Source of the DNA: Enoplolaimus lenunculus
Taxonomy: Eukaryota > Nematoda > Enoplea > Enoplida > Thoracostomopsidae
NCBI GenBank assembly: GCA_030248215.1
Contig: JASANG010001052.1
Span: 124,001-188,000 of the forward strand
Direction of reading: 5' to 3'
Length of the DNA: 64,000 bases
In this document: positions 26,101 to 35,400 of the stretch, one piece after another
How the letters are laid out: every line of letters begins with the position of its first letter
Position numbering within the stretch: position 1 is the first letter of the stretch
Notes under the pieces: model-generated
The model's database searches: none
What the model was told of the DNA's origin: nothing
The model's input: only the letters and a program-made list of their open reading frames with translations
Position numbers and translations under genes: made by a program

Positions 26101-27326
26101 ATCTGAAATCTTTTTTTCATTAAAAATTTGGACTTTTGTTTGGCCCATGGAGTTTAAGTAGATTATTCCGTTTTACGTAGTGTAGTGAGCCGAATAAGAG
26201 GGTTCTATTTTGAGTCCCAATCAATAGGAGTCAGTATCCGTAACAAGAATCCATAAGCGGACAAAGCCCTCAAAACCTGGAGTCCATTAATGTCAATTAT
26301 CCCAAATTGGAGTGCAGTAATAACTCCAGCACGAAATACGGTTGAGTTCGATGCTTTAAAGCATACTGAAATAGTTTTGAAAGTACATTCTTAAGTATAA
26401 CCTTGCATTACCGCTCTAGGTTACAAGACAAAAAAGTTTAATTAAACGAATACTTGCAATACCGAGTATATCTGTAACGAAGAGCGGGTTAAAAATAAAT
26501 AACAATCCGTACCCGAATAACAAGAGAGGCAACTCTGAAGAGGCCAAATAAATACCAGACTTTCTCTTATTTGGGTCAGTACAGTATATATTGTGAAAGT
26601 TCTGTTAAAGAAAGTAGACATTTTGTTGGTATAAACCACAAATCTCGAACGGCGTGCCCTGAATTACGTACATTCTTTCGTTCATAGTGTTAATTTACAA
26701 CTTGGCACAACCTTTTACGTGCTAAGTGTTGGAGAAATAAAAATTTATTATACTGGTATTAGCACAAACATCGATTAAAGCCATTTAAGTATGAAATTTA
26801 AACGTTTTATATCTTAGAGTTGCAACATTTAAGTGTCAGAGTAACCATATATAAGATAAAAATAACGCTGTATACACAAGATTTCGGATGTCAAGTGTTA
26901 CAGTCGCCCTAAAACACTTTTTGTACTCCTTACACCTTTATTTAAAGCAAATATCCCATAGGTACGCCAGCTAAATTTCTATACACCTTTAGAATGTCTT
27001 TTCAAATTGCGAAGGTTCCGGCTGGCGGAATAATTTTTCCAGTGGGATGGGTAAAAGTTTCAATCTTGGGAGAGTATTTATATAGAATGCTATTACAATA
27101 CACATTTCGCGAGTATGTATATATTTACTCTGCTCTAAAATTTTTTATTTTAGCACGTCAAAAGCAATTGCGAAATTATTGGTCACTTGCAATTACCCTG
27201 CACAACAATCCGGCATTACGACACCACCGCGCCAGAAAATTACCCCCTGATTCAAGGCTCTGCGAACAAAAGGCAGAAATAGAGATTGTATACGGCCGTA
27301 ATAATATGGTCACGATACACATATAA
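8196..27326 (+). CDS. STRA6: STRA6-like retinol-receptor-type multi-pass membrane protein (11 recognised exons, N-terminus incomplete)
   Basis: STRA6 proteins take up retinol from its plasma carrier at the plasma membrane through about nine membrane helices. Exons read here are 8196-8335, 8848-9017, 9676-9798, 17742-17943 (start uncertain), 18136-18197, 18919-19132, 19599-19753, 20669-20835, 22567-22677, 24854-25134 and 27154-27326 (TAA stop), about 599 codons; human STRA6 is about 667 aa. Recognisable family landmarks, in order, are the LYYP helix (8.9 kb), hydrophobic segments at 9.7, 18.1, 19.6, 20.7, 22.6 and 24.9 kb, and a C-terminal tail with LHNNPALR matching the vertebrate LLHNPTLQ. 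Splice phases agree from 17742 onward. At the fourth exon the strong acceptor (TTAATTATAG, 17728) gives the wrong phase, and an AG at 17740-17741 gives the right one. The BEL/Pao element fills the preceding intron. The first exon or exons lie upstream and were not identified. Both STRA6 and RBPR2/STRA6L are possible orthologues. Confidence 0.85.
8425..8625. repeat. Dispersed GCCTAA-headed repeat copy
   Basis: Begins with GGCGGAACAGTATGCATATTT, then CCTAAGCCTAAG-type motifs, then a body (AGTCTAAAGCTTCAGTTAAC and a 'CCTGATCTTTGCATGTGCCG' tail). It aligns by eye over its whole length with 27655-27845. It lies in the first recognised intron of the STRA6-like gene. Confidence 0.65.
10272..10361 (+). 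repeat. 5' terminal direct repeat of the BEL/Pao element
   Basis: These 90 bp, from AACTTGAGATTTTTGG to ACGTTTATACA, are identical to 17322-17411. About 90-95 bp is very short for an LTR of this group. The right boundary is firm because the primer-binding site follows directly. The left boundary is uncertain. Confidence 0.8.
10362..10386 (+). other. Primer-binding site, tRNA-Tyr type
   Basis: TGGTCCTTCGGACCGGATTC and the next five bases are the complement of a tRNA 3' end including CCA, acceptor stem and TTCGAAT T-loop. A eukaryotic tRNA-Tyr 3' end (…GGTTCGAATCCGGCTCGAAGGA plus CCA) matches with about two differences. Immediate adjacency to the terminal repeat marks it as a reverse-transcription primer site, not a tRNA gene. 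Confidence 0.75.
10586..15925 (+). CDS. BEL/Pao gag-pol polyprotein (1779 aa)
   Basis: This is a single long frame; I take the first in-frame ATG (ATGTCAGCT). By family order, and by residues visible in the translation, the gag portion runs to about 11620 and ends in three cysteine/histidine knuckles (about 11634-11815). An A17-type aspartic protease follows (about 11940-12420), then reverse transcriptase (about 12840-13500, with a YVDN-type active-site box), RNase H (about 13760-14150), integrase zinc-binding region and catalytic core (about 14640-15300) and a DUF5641-like C-terminus (about 15550-15810). It makes the particle and the enzymes that copy and insert the element. A GTAAGC splice donor lies seven bases upstream of the ATG. 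The element is treated here as a resident genomic fossil that looks whole. Confidence 0.9.
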   Translation: MSAKQRRQGIRMCVRRELDKINPILSGTVELDVQQLKLSVLKLSGYKSDLDTADDKVFAELNDKTAIETEIASTADYNDVLLECIAKANIMIANSEQPQGLQYSVGPSKQSAVEKTGPLRLPKLEISPFSGEPLEFQSFWDSFESSIHLNSSLSTIDKFNYLKGLLTGEALNAVEGYRLTAANYESVVDTLKERFGDKQTAIFAHFEAMLALPKASHETVQLQSVADACERHIRSLVALGLEEDTFGKVFTPIMLSKLPKFVKIELHRRNGSKSWTLSNLREWLKDEIRARDMGQRMFGENSDKPDDFHSNSMGSKAFFAKTKNSKPVPKKGSCSAAALVSNSTSREIKCAFCESDHYSDQCDKFTNVKLRRAQVHNRCFVCLNGGHVAKDCKRRVPCVYCHKQGHHRSLCFSKYQSSNSPDTSKKSDTTLSVSTSLQASVGDIPSKSARFQTILQTAVAPISGSDPSTPVMGRLLFDTASSRTFITEEKRSELGLPIIGYDWASVAGFQSTKRQTSKFPLVQCSVHCADGSLEHIIASIVPTITCPIQKIPIDLDKYPDMKTLVLSEPIVKQPEFVSVDVLVGLDNYYTFIGVERIQHLNGPTFLHSRLGYIATGRVETNCTGPETIAIMLLNSGYSSPESTFPVERFWSMEDIGITEPTKHLKGDDEALQFHSKTLNQLPDGRYESRWPWKQITPELPDNFDVAYGRLRSLIRQISRRPPILESYHNTIQEQLRMGVVEVAPNPSNEALVYYMPHHCVVTPGKVTTKLRIVYDASSKSKKDVLSLNDCLHRGPVLLEDMCGLLLRFRLQKIGLVSDIEKAFLQIGLQESDRDVTRFLWVRDISLPPEGENLVIYRFCRIPFGVVSSPFVLANTVCQHLIKQDCDVARKILNSHYVDNVITGEQDSPSAVQHYLEAKQIFQKACMNLREWYSNCSVVRNSFAEQDKGLLDEPKVLGLSWNLDRDTMRCQSVYKSSAVVTKRTIVKFVAQVFDPLGWLAPATVQGKLFVQSLWKLGVAWDAPIPEALTTDWVKIVESFRQLAKLEIPRFIVDLSCGEVQLHVFCDASMKACAAAIYLRRSHNTSVTCKLLSSKTRLAPLKQSQTIPRLELIAVTIGLRLLTFVEEQLKATVSRRVVWSDSQCTLHWIKRSQVSSKFVENRLQEIRKHTNTSFRFVPSSDNPADLPSRGCTSTVLLGSDIWWNGPLWLTHPEDFWPEDVDIQLNEIEGDVLINHDQAPDSGGPCVIDITRFGSLVRLLRSTAYVFRFVQNIRVPQGDRIVGHLKADEINRAQKFWVRETQFRNFPHLISFQGAVWPKGIARQLNLFRDADTILRCSGRIQNANFAYDAKYPMLLPKSSHFTRLVIMSCHERLFHAGVAQTLAVLRQKFWVVQGRSSVRHVVRCCQVCKRVEGGPFKAPEMPPLPISRVAEAPPFANVGLDYIGPLFVQNISGGSRKVWIVLFTCMLVRAVHLEVVEDLSTEEFLLCFRRFMSIYGVPSLIVSDNATQLHRADRFLSNLWQNAIESDVVQDFASSKGITWNFIVEMAPWMGGFYERLVGLVKRSLKKCLQNLLVSPSELRTLVYEISGIVNSRPLVYVGSEMDPITLTPEHFLRKGSFQQLPPSVKSDSFRLASAQPDHLIMKWRRLQSVTQQFWQMWRNQYLLNLREFSKQHEQRNASLLPPSIGAVVLIKDKKAPRTSWRLGKIVSLHEGRDGHVRSVSVKLPSGRRLNRPVSVLYPIEMGLVTDEAKNWQANIGPSGEPRPRRAAAQRARQLWTRNVD
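15970..15986 (+). promoter_or_regulatory. Splice acceptor ahead of the second frame of the BEL/Pao element
   Basis: The run GCTTTTTCTATTTTAG is a textbook pyrimidine tract plus AG, ending eight bases before the ATG at 15994. It pairs naturally with the AATC|GTAAGC donor at 10580, just upstream of the gag ATG, which would remove the whole of gag-pol. The pairing is inference from position and consensus. Confidence 0.55.
15994..17238 (+). CDS. SGNH/GDSL-hydrolase-like protein encoded downstream of pol in the BEL/Pao element (414 aa)
   Basis: Not an envelope by sequence: there is no signal peptide and no clear membrane anchor. The C-terminal half shows the ordered blocks of the SGNH hydrolase fold: LILSDSIFR (candidate Ser201), a Gly at 219 in AVSGAV, SCGVN (Asn247) and SDGFHLGP (Asp342, His345). 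The N-terminal 190 residues, containing ELVWSCG and FNLYGHAL motifs, resemble nothing I recognise. A basic tail (around SPSKRFRKRR) precedes the end. The frame begins 69 bases after the gag-pol stop and just after a strong splice acceptor (GCTTTTTCTATTTTAG), so a spliced subgenomic message is likely, as for retroviral env. SGNH-type frames are known in Ngaro/DIRS-type elements and esterase domains in CR1 LINE ORF1. I know of no described BEL/Pao example. The hydrolase call is by motif only. Confidence 0.75.
   Translation: MNRQVYVNGTSPLSRFYKFSSLSVGNIEATSIEQARWYLTLKASGEHQLADRFINNPGVRSQPTSIYNWMEMNNALSAQWVMDGEAIYKDVVIDQLQQPGSRFRRCFMDLLSELDGKRPEFIVCSGNYELVWSCGLRESRAAEAQYFMGFNLYGHALNAGYQSLFNRCRPTWGVDALLGLTDQPAVSRFPFRESVLILSDSIFRNVNHVECGVVKAVSGAVFTDLIDIAYNMNLGHFGIIIISCGVNVARKSDHYQEEQFSALQSFINNLKHLSENGQTPSILFNGAVPLPGARGVTRFNNTVAEIMEGNSMPFINWSNNGGLPFVENGQFNESYLRQGDSDGFHLGPLGIRALWSAFCDHIPQLRGLMYSMSREKYSPSKRFRKRRFTEGPGLSRRECLDNDLDELTLCANMS
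17317..17411 (+). repeat. 3' terminal direct repeat of the BEL/Pao element
   Basis: Starts TGTATAACTTGAG and ends TTTATACA, giving TG...CA termini with a six-base inverted repeat, as expected of an LTR. The last 90 bp are identical to the 5' copy. The sequence just upstream is only loosely purine-rich (GAGATAAGGAACGG), so the polypurine tract is not obvious. Confidence 0.75.
22930..23990. repeat. Dispersed element carrying a roughly 69-bp minisatellite
   Basis: A GC-rich left part (around 22960-23050) leads into a single-copy tail, then about six imperfect tandem units of roughly 69 bp (23458-23905). The units are built on CAGCTGTCCCGTTTTCCCA and a 'GCACGAAACAAGCCTG' spacer. A second copy lies in inverted orientation at 44520-45180 and shares the flanking tail. 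Because the period is a multiple of three, several frames stay open on both strands; these are not genes. Confidence 0.7.
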
Positions 27327-27654
27327 CTACAGCTGTAGGTGCCTACCTCCAGGTCTGACAAACTGCTGGAATTATTTCAGTTTATAAATATGCATGTTGT
27401 TTCTTCGATTACGTGTTCCCCCTTCCTTATATTTTTCATGGTATAAAATCTTCAAATGAAGCGAGAACTCTCCTCGGGTTATTTATTTGGCAAAATGAAC
27501 TTACAAACAATTCACAGAACACGTTAGCTTTAATAACACAAAATTTTAGCATTACACTGAATTAAGCTCCAAGTTCACATCGATTAAAGTTTATTGAATT
27601 ACTTACAAACTCAGAAACATGAACCGTGTCATACAGTACAAATTAAACGGCCAA

Positions 27655-27845
27655 CCTAAACAACACAGGCGGAACAGTACTATAAGCATATTTGCAAGGC
27701 TAAGCCTAAGCGCAAGAATGAGCTTATACCTAAGCCTAAGCCAAGCAAAAAAGTAGTCTAAAGCTTAAGCGTACTCTATTCTAGTCCCACAGAAAAACGA
27801 TCCGCTCCTGATCTTTATTTTGGCCGTTTAAGCTTTAGAGCTATT
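27655..27845. repeat. Dispersed GCCTAA-headed repeat copy
   Basis: Head GGCGGAACAGTA, then GGCTAAGCCTAAGCGC, then CCTAAGCCTAAGCC, then the body AGTCTAAAGCTTAAGCGTAC and a 'CCTGATCTTTATTTTGGCCG' tail. It is the best match to 8425-8625. Confidence 0.65.
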
Positions 27846-28160
27846 TTACTTTGCTTAGGTTTTGGAACAGACTTGGCTTGTTTAGACTTAACAATTTTTA
27901 ACGCTTACTTTTGTGTAGGTTTCATTACCGCATGAAACTCAACCAAAACTATAATCTAACTCAAAAAACGTTACGCTTAGAGTACATTCTGCTAATGGAT
28001 TTAATTCATAGAGCATAACGTGACACGCTACTGTGAAATCGTTAACGTTAGTCATTGGATTGATACATAGAGTTCTAACTATATGGTTACAAGCCGGCCA
28101 TAACCTATCCCGGAAGCTAGTCTTACTCATGTTATACTAAAGCACTTGAAAAACAGCATA

Positions 28161-28971
28161 CTGTAGTGGCCCGAATAAAAAAAGGGGGGGTGATATTTAT
28201 TTTGCCTATCCAGAAGACTTCCCCTACTATTCGGTTGCTGACCAGGGACGAGAGTCTCGGTCTCGGCTAATCGTGGTATTTGGCTGGTCTCGGTCTCGGC
28301 TAGTCTCGGTATTTGGCTGGTCTCGGTCTCAAACTCGGTTTTTGTGTTTCTGTGGTTTTAAACCGAGACCAGAAATCCAGGATTATGCAAATACATGGCT
28401 GCATTGTTGAAGTAAATGACGCCTGATGAATAAAATTTCGGTGTGCAGCCATGAATTTACATAGTTATGCAATAATTATTAACAGATATTCTAAAAAACA
28501 CCAAAAACTATGAAGAAAACAAAAAACTACAAAAACCTATAGAAATAATTTATTTTGAAAATTTCAATTTTTTTCGGTTGTGACCAAAATTGGACCGAGA
28601 CTTTTATAACTGTTCTCGGTAGTCAGACCTCGGCCTCAGTCTCGCTCTCAGTTTTTAACACCGAGAACACCCATCCCTGTGAAGGACCGTTATTTATTTT
28701 TAAGTCTCCCCATGTTAGTTAGACCCTGCCTGTTCGGCAGAACTAACTTGCTCCGAACTATTTTTGTTGATTGCCATGTCTGTTAATTCTTTTTCTAGAT
28801 TTAATAATGTTATACCGGTTATACAAGTAGTGTCTGTTACACGTTTGAACAGTGTAGGTCATTGATTTGGGTTCTATTATTGACTCTATTCACTAACGGG
28901 CATTAATTACGGATATAGACTCTTACTGATTGAAACCCAAAATGGACACACAATCTTATTCGGCACTACCG
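28161..28971. mobile_element. Tc1/mariner-like MITE (TA-flanked), interrupted by a hAT-type MITE
   Basis: The ends are inverted repeats (CTGTAGTGGCCCGAATAA on the left, complement of CGGTAGTGCCGAATAAG on the right) and both abut TA dinucleotides, as in Tc1/mariner insertions. The copy at 28243-28679 lies inside it and accounts for just over half of its length. Related internal sequence occurs near 26177-26290 and near 60350-60450. Confidence 0.6.
28243..28679. mobile_element. hAT-type MITE, 'TCTCGG' family
   Basis: Starts CAGGGACGAGAGTCTCGGTC and ends CACCCATCCCTG, with repeated TCTCGG/CCGAGA motifs at both ends and an A-rich middle. An 8-bp target duplication is no longer convincing. Relatives are at 50508-50859 (with a duplication), a fragment near 56364-56440, and a middle fragment at about 49020-49260. 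Confidence 0.6.
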
Positions 28972-29454
28972 TAAATGCATTGAGGAGTTTTATATGATCT
29001 TCAAAAGTGGTTAAACGCTTAAGCCGGTATCCTAGGATGCAAAACCAAACCTTACCATAAGCTGCCATCGCAAAACAATCGAAGAGACTGTATTTGAGTA
29101 GAAAAATGCCAGCTTACAGTTTGCTGATTCATTGGCGCACTAGCTGAGGCTAGGAGAAGCCCTATATACCTTAATAAGTTTGCATAACATACAATAGAAA
29201 TTTTTTTACAAAAAATTAGCAAGGTCAACTACCCTACAAGTAACTAAAACTGCTGGCTTGAAGATGTGGTCTCCGGTCGTTTTGAAACAGGTGCTACGCC
29301 GCAGACCTGACCTAAGTATGGTAGAGAAATCTGACTTGATCAGCTCATTTTCAAGCCCCCAGCATAATACTTAAATCACTATAATCATCATAATAATCAT
29401 TGCACAGTGCTCTCCTTGCAAATACGCAGACTACATCAAAACAAGGTAGCTCAG

Positions 29455-32400
29455 TCATTTGGCCAGATTCGAATATAGTATTGCACGACTTCTTGGTCGC
29501 CAATTATTCCGCGATAAAGAAATTTGACGCAACTTTTGTACAATTGAACACAACTGAATGGCACGACCAATATTGATTTGAAGATAATCCATTGCAAGTT
29601 CAAGGTTCAGTAATAGAAATGCTTGTCCGTCAACCTCCTAAGATAAAACGAGAATATCGAACAATGACTGGGTTGCAGATATATGGCTTTATGCAACGTC
29701 TGTACCTGTTTTGGCATACCGCTAAACTTAGCTGTTTCAAAACATGTTGCTCAAACAAAACAAGCATTTTCGTATTATCTTCGTAAGATTATTGTTTATA
29801 TTTGTTTCTTCTTTAAATGTTAAAGAGTAATCGTTTTAAAACACAAACGTTTCAATTTAATAATATGTTACTTCAAAACTCACATACCTCTTCGACAAGC
29901 ACACTTGCTAACGGAGCAGCTTCGGTTTGAGCGATAAATTGTGACAAATAATCAGCTGACCATTGCAATGGATCGGAATCAACAGGTGGAATGCAAACGT
30001 CAAAAACTAGCGGTCCCTGAAATATCTTTGGTACCAAAAATTATTAAGTAATAATTCAGTAAGTGTATTTCGCGGATAGGAAACATCGAATATTCTAGGT
30101 ATTAATTCATGAACCGTAAGCCTGAGCGCAAATTCTATTGCAGAATACGAGTAAAAACTATTCATATGAATCAGGAATCGGCAATTCCACACACTGCTAA
30201 TACACAACAAACATATAAAACAAGTCGCGCTTAAACTCAACAACTGCAATTCTATCAAAAATAACAGTCCAGTTCATTTTAATAGAAAAAACTGTTCAAA
30301 ACACAAAATTTACACGAGACATACCGTGCTATTTATGAAATCAAGATATCGCTCTTTCAAAGCTACAATTTCCGGCGGTAACTCATAGATTTCCGATGAC
30401 TTTCCAATATGATTCAGTCGTTTTTGAGTTCTGACGCTACTCTGAATTGCACCATTCGCGTTTTTGACTACAGCTGGAACCGCCTTTTCATGCAAACCGG
30501 CATTTATATTATGCGCATATTGCTGAGTACACGAACGATCTTCACTGATTCCGTTTACAATTTGAGAACACGAACTGGTAGGCCACTGTTGGATAGACAC
30601 AGACTCATCTGGCAAACGCTTCATTTTTCGTGGAGGCCTTCCTGGTCTACGTTTGGGTCGCGGTTCCTTGCTATCAACGGTGAAGCTAGACGGTAACCGA
30701 TACAGTCTTGTGCCTAGACGTTGATTTATATCTTTGCGACAAATTGCTTTACGGCTACAATTACAATGAAGCATACATCATTAACGATTAATTCTATCTA
30801 AGCAACAAAAACTTCCACAATTCTGGAAAATATAAACTTTTGCGCGTTGGAAATAGTATTCAGTGTTCCACTTCGTAAGCGCCACGCACGGCTCCATATA
30901 CATTTAGCCTGGCAAAGGCAAACACATTTTCAATTAAATGTTGCGATATATGTTACTTTGCCGAGAACCGTCGAAATGTGTCGTATTACAATAAATTAAT
31001 ATTTAATAGCGGCGTCGCACCACATGCTGCCACACAATGACGTCTGGTAGCACGCAGCAAGAATAGCGCAACCCAAAAACTTTATACAAAGATATTTTGT
31101 TCTAACTAATTGCAACATACATTCTGGAGCGATCCAGTGCGTTTTCTGGCTGCAATGATGCGTCGTGGAGATAGCCTTTCTGCTTGGTCTTACTGCCAGG
31201 GGTAAGTTCGCTGTTGCCGTCCGCGCTGATACTCTGTTTCGGAATTTTAGCTCCGCGCGTAATCATTTGAATGATACGCTCACCGCCAGATCCTACATGA
31301 GACTCCGGAATGTCAAGTATGCTTGGGAATGCGGTACGTTTCCGGCGGCGACCGGCTGTACCCGTAAAGCTTGTATTAGAACGCATTGTATTCGAACCAT
31401 TAGAAACGCAACGCGAATCTGAAACATAGCTACATAATGATATTTATATAGTGTCGCTTTAAGAAAATAATTAAACCTCACTTTATACAAGCATATAGTT
31501 TAAAATGGCTATATACATACTTGAAACTGAGAAAAGATTATTGCTGATTTATGACATTTCAGTTTTAATACAGCGCTACATTTAAGTTTTCAGAATACAT
31601 TGCAGTACAACAGATGAGTAACTGGCATTTTGGAAAGAAAACGGATACGTTGCACAAAAATTTGGAGATTTCTTGTATTACAACTGAAAAACTCCTGAAC
31701 GCCTTTAGACGAAAATAACAAAGAGTTACTCACAGGTAAAACTAGGTACCGAAACTGATGCACTTTAAATCGTAACGAAAAATCAAATATTTTGCAGCCA
31801 CTTTAAATACCAATAAAATTTGCTTAGAAATGCAGGACGACTTTCAACAGCGAGTATTACCTACCTTTATGACTTAAATAGTTTTGGCAATAGCTAAGGC
31901 AAGGAGAAGTAGGCTCGTCAAACCCGAACATTGAAAGACAAGCATGAAGCTGAATACAAATACTGCGAAAATATTGCGGTAGAAACGCGACTTTGGTTAC
32001 CATTTCAGCGTTTCCAGTCCACAGACGACCCCGTATTCTAAAATCGAAAATTACTAGCAAATAAGCAACAAAAAACTAGTATATCTATCAATAATTATTA
32101 CAGCTCAATTCGACTTCAGTCTGTCTTACCAAAGACACAGAGCTACACATGTATTCTTGATCAGTCAGGAACTACAATCACCAACAAACTATGTAAACGC
32201 CTCAAGTCCAACTCTCAAGTTTTCAAAAAGAAAATGCTACCTCAAAGAAAAGCCAAATGCTGCAAAAACATCGAAAATTGCCTCTATAAAGCAGTTTAAA
32301 TACATACCTGACATAAAAACTCACTATGTTTTGACAAAACTGTTTACTAATTACATTTATAGCTAGAATTTCAAACTACGCCACTTACTCAAAACTACAC

Positions 32401-35400
32401 CTACCTGGCTTTTATTACAATGATTTCCCTATCAACACTGATGGGATGACTTGATGGTTGTCCGGGTTGTTGTTCAGGCGATATTTCCGCTAAGAATTCA
32501 CGCGGTTTAACACTCGAAGATAATAAAAGACAGAGCACCTAAAAATATTACACGACTGGATAAAATGAAACGTGCAGGTATCACATACAACATTACATGA
32601 AAACAATAAACACTAACTGAACTTTACAACAATCTTTTCGTTGCTGTTTGTGACAACACCAGAATAGATACTGAGTAGTTAATTCTTCCCTCATCTTAAC
32701 GGGATGCTATATATACTGTACCAGTTTGCGTATCATAAGTTTAACCCATTTTCTTTTACATCACCAAAACAACACAATGTTTACTTTTCGCACCACCAGC
32801 GTTATAGGTCCTGGTCCAACTCTACGCGGCAGCGTTGCGAATTTGAGTTTACCAATATACGGTCCAAGGTAACACTTTGGATTAAAGTAAATAGCTGGGC
32901 ACCATGAGCACACATCTGAAATATGACAAAGTGTTCAACTATCAAGAGTTAATCTGAGTCTAGTCTACATATTATCAGACTATAGCACAAAAACACGTTT
33001 ACAAAAACTTAACTACTGGTGAAGACCATTTTCATTGTTCTCATTTTAATGCAACTTCCACGATATTATTTCATACATCAAAATGACTTTTATGGGAACC
33101 AAAAAACCATCACTGTTCTAGGGATTCGCTACTGAGAGTTGGAGGTCACACTTACCAAAAGTCATCACTTAATATTTCCCCCGGTTCAGCCACCACTCAC
33201 AATTTCACCCCCATGTCCTCCGATTAATATTACGTTATCAAAAACATACCCCCTTCGTCTCGATCATACGTCTCATATTTATTTGAACTGTGTTTATTAT
33301 TGGTTGTTATCGACTATGTGCTTAGTTGTAGTCGTAACTAAACATTAGCTAGTGCAACAGAAGTTTTACTGAAAATTGCAACCACCTCTCAGAAATTCCA
33401 TCCCGGTTGCGAACCGGGGCCACCGGTTTATGCCTCTTCACTCCACCGCGATCAAGTGAATGCCCAGTGAATGCGCAGCTGTTAATGCACCCCTCCACAA
33501 AAATATAACTGTGCTGGTAAACGCATGCTATTGTGGAAGTTGCATCAGAAACTGCGGTCAAAACAACCATCACTGTTTAGTGCCCCTTCAGAAAGTATCT
33601 TAATAAACGCATGATATTATAAAAGTTACATCTTAAACTGCGGTCTGTGGCGTTTATTGGAAACTAACTTACACAATTAAAACAGCTGTACACTTCTTAC
33701 ATGATTAAAAGTGAATAAAATACCTGGCATGTAATATGACGGCAAGTATGGCTTATATGTGTACCCAGTATATGATGCCCGTTCAGACCTAAAAGACAGT
33801 TCAATATAATGTAGGTTGAGCAGGAATTTATCATTAAATTATAATAGAAAAGCAGTAGACAGTAGCTGGTACGCAGTGATCCTACATCTAGAAAGTGCAT
33901 CGATTATAAAAAAACCAACTGAAAAACAAAAAAATTAGCACATTTAGACTGTGAGCAGTTAGATGCTCGGAATAAAACTTTGTTTTTGAACAAGATGATT
34001 TTTGAATTTGAAAAATTGCGATACAGCCTTATCAAAACACAATCATATGAGGAACCCAGAAAAAATCACAGACCGCCAACGACACTTAGCGCCGGATATA
34101 CACTTCAGTACTGCATCTAATTACCTAAACAGGACTTTCGCTTCATCTGGAACAGCGAAAGATCTTTCACACATTGACAGAATTGAAACATCGGGGCCTT
34201 CCAGGCGCAGGCCATGCTCTTCAGCCCAACCACAAGGGAACAACTCAAATGATCTGAAAACAAAAATATCACAGCAAGAAACTAAGTATCAAGTCTCGAT
34301 TATCTTTGCTTTGAATAGCACACTGGTCAAAAACTGTGTTTGATGATTTTAAAAATCACCTACGTTTCATTGCAAATGGCCGTACTATTGGCCCAAACGA
34401 TCTATTTGCAAATATTTCCGTAAATTTGCTATCTGAAATCTTAGAACAGACGCTAATCGAAGTTTTTGTCTTTCATTTTTATAAATATAATATCAAACCA
34501 GAGGGAATTTTGTATTGGGGGTTAAAGATTGGACCGCACTTAAGTTTTTAAAATTTATCATATGTACATGCATTCAATATCTGGCTCAAGAATACCACAT
34601 TGATCGCTTACCTGAGATCATAAATTAGAGGATCAAAAGACTTGAACCCATCTAAGTGCACCCAAACTAGCGGATGCACAATACGCACAGCGGTTGCTGC
34701 ACATAAAACCAATTCTGTATAATTGGTATCAGATTGACGAGATTTCCACGGATGTAACGCTTCTAGCCGCGCACCTTTATGTATTCGACAATCAAGTATA
34801 TCTTCCTGATGCAAAAATGTAACTGCTGTTTTATTACTCTTAAACTTAAAACACACTGCGTCGAACCTTTTAGCGGCACATTCTAAATATAATAGGTGAA
34901 CGGTAAAAACGTAAGAAAAATAGTCGGTTTCCTGAATTGACCCGCATGAAAAACAATCTTATCATGGTCGGCTCTCGTCTCAAAAATATGAATATCACGA
35001 GAAACTATTGTACACCGTATTTTTTTATTTTCCTACGGTTTGCTATACACAATAAACAATATATAGATTGTTTATTTTACCACTGTTAGCCACGATTTAC
35101 ACATTATGTATATATAGCAGCTCATGTTGATTGCCAATCCCAGGCGTTCTAACTTGGACTCGGTTGGAACAGGCCCCGGAGCAACGGGGTGGCGGATCCA
35201 GGACCGGTAAAAATCCTGGCATATATTATATTTAGCAGGGTGCCAAACAGAACTGAAGTATGCCGGAATCGGAACAGCAAATTTATACAGGAATTTTCAA
35301 AAACGTCGCATGGACAAACTGGTCCTGCTTTTTTTGCAAAAACTAAACTTAAAATCAATTATTGATATCAACTCATCGAAAGCAATTTAATAGAGCACAA

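Larger units (their letters stand above)
27327..29454. other. Convergent intergenic region between the STRA6-like and SFMBT-like genes
   Basis: Both coding regions end here: the plus-strand stop is at 27326 and the minus-strand stop at 29455. The region holds a GCCTAA-headed repeat (27655-27845) and a nested pair of MITEs (28161-28971). I see no coding sequence. Confidence 0.6.

Noticed and set aside
31165-31422. Plus-strand open frame
   Set aside because: Antisense shadow of the SFMBT exon at 31121-31418.
33402-33418. CCCGGTTGCGAACCGGG as a tRNA T-arm (minus strand)
   Set aside because: The stem-loop looks like a T-arm, but no acceptor, D or anticodon arms of a tRNA can be paired around it. 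At most it is a SINE remnant.
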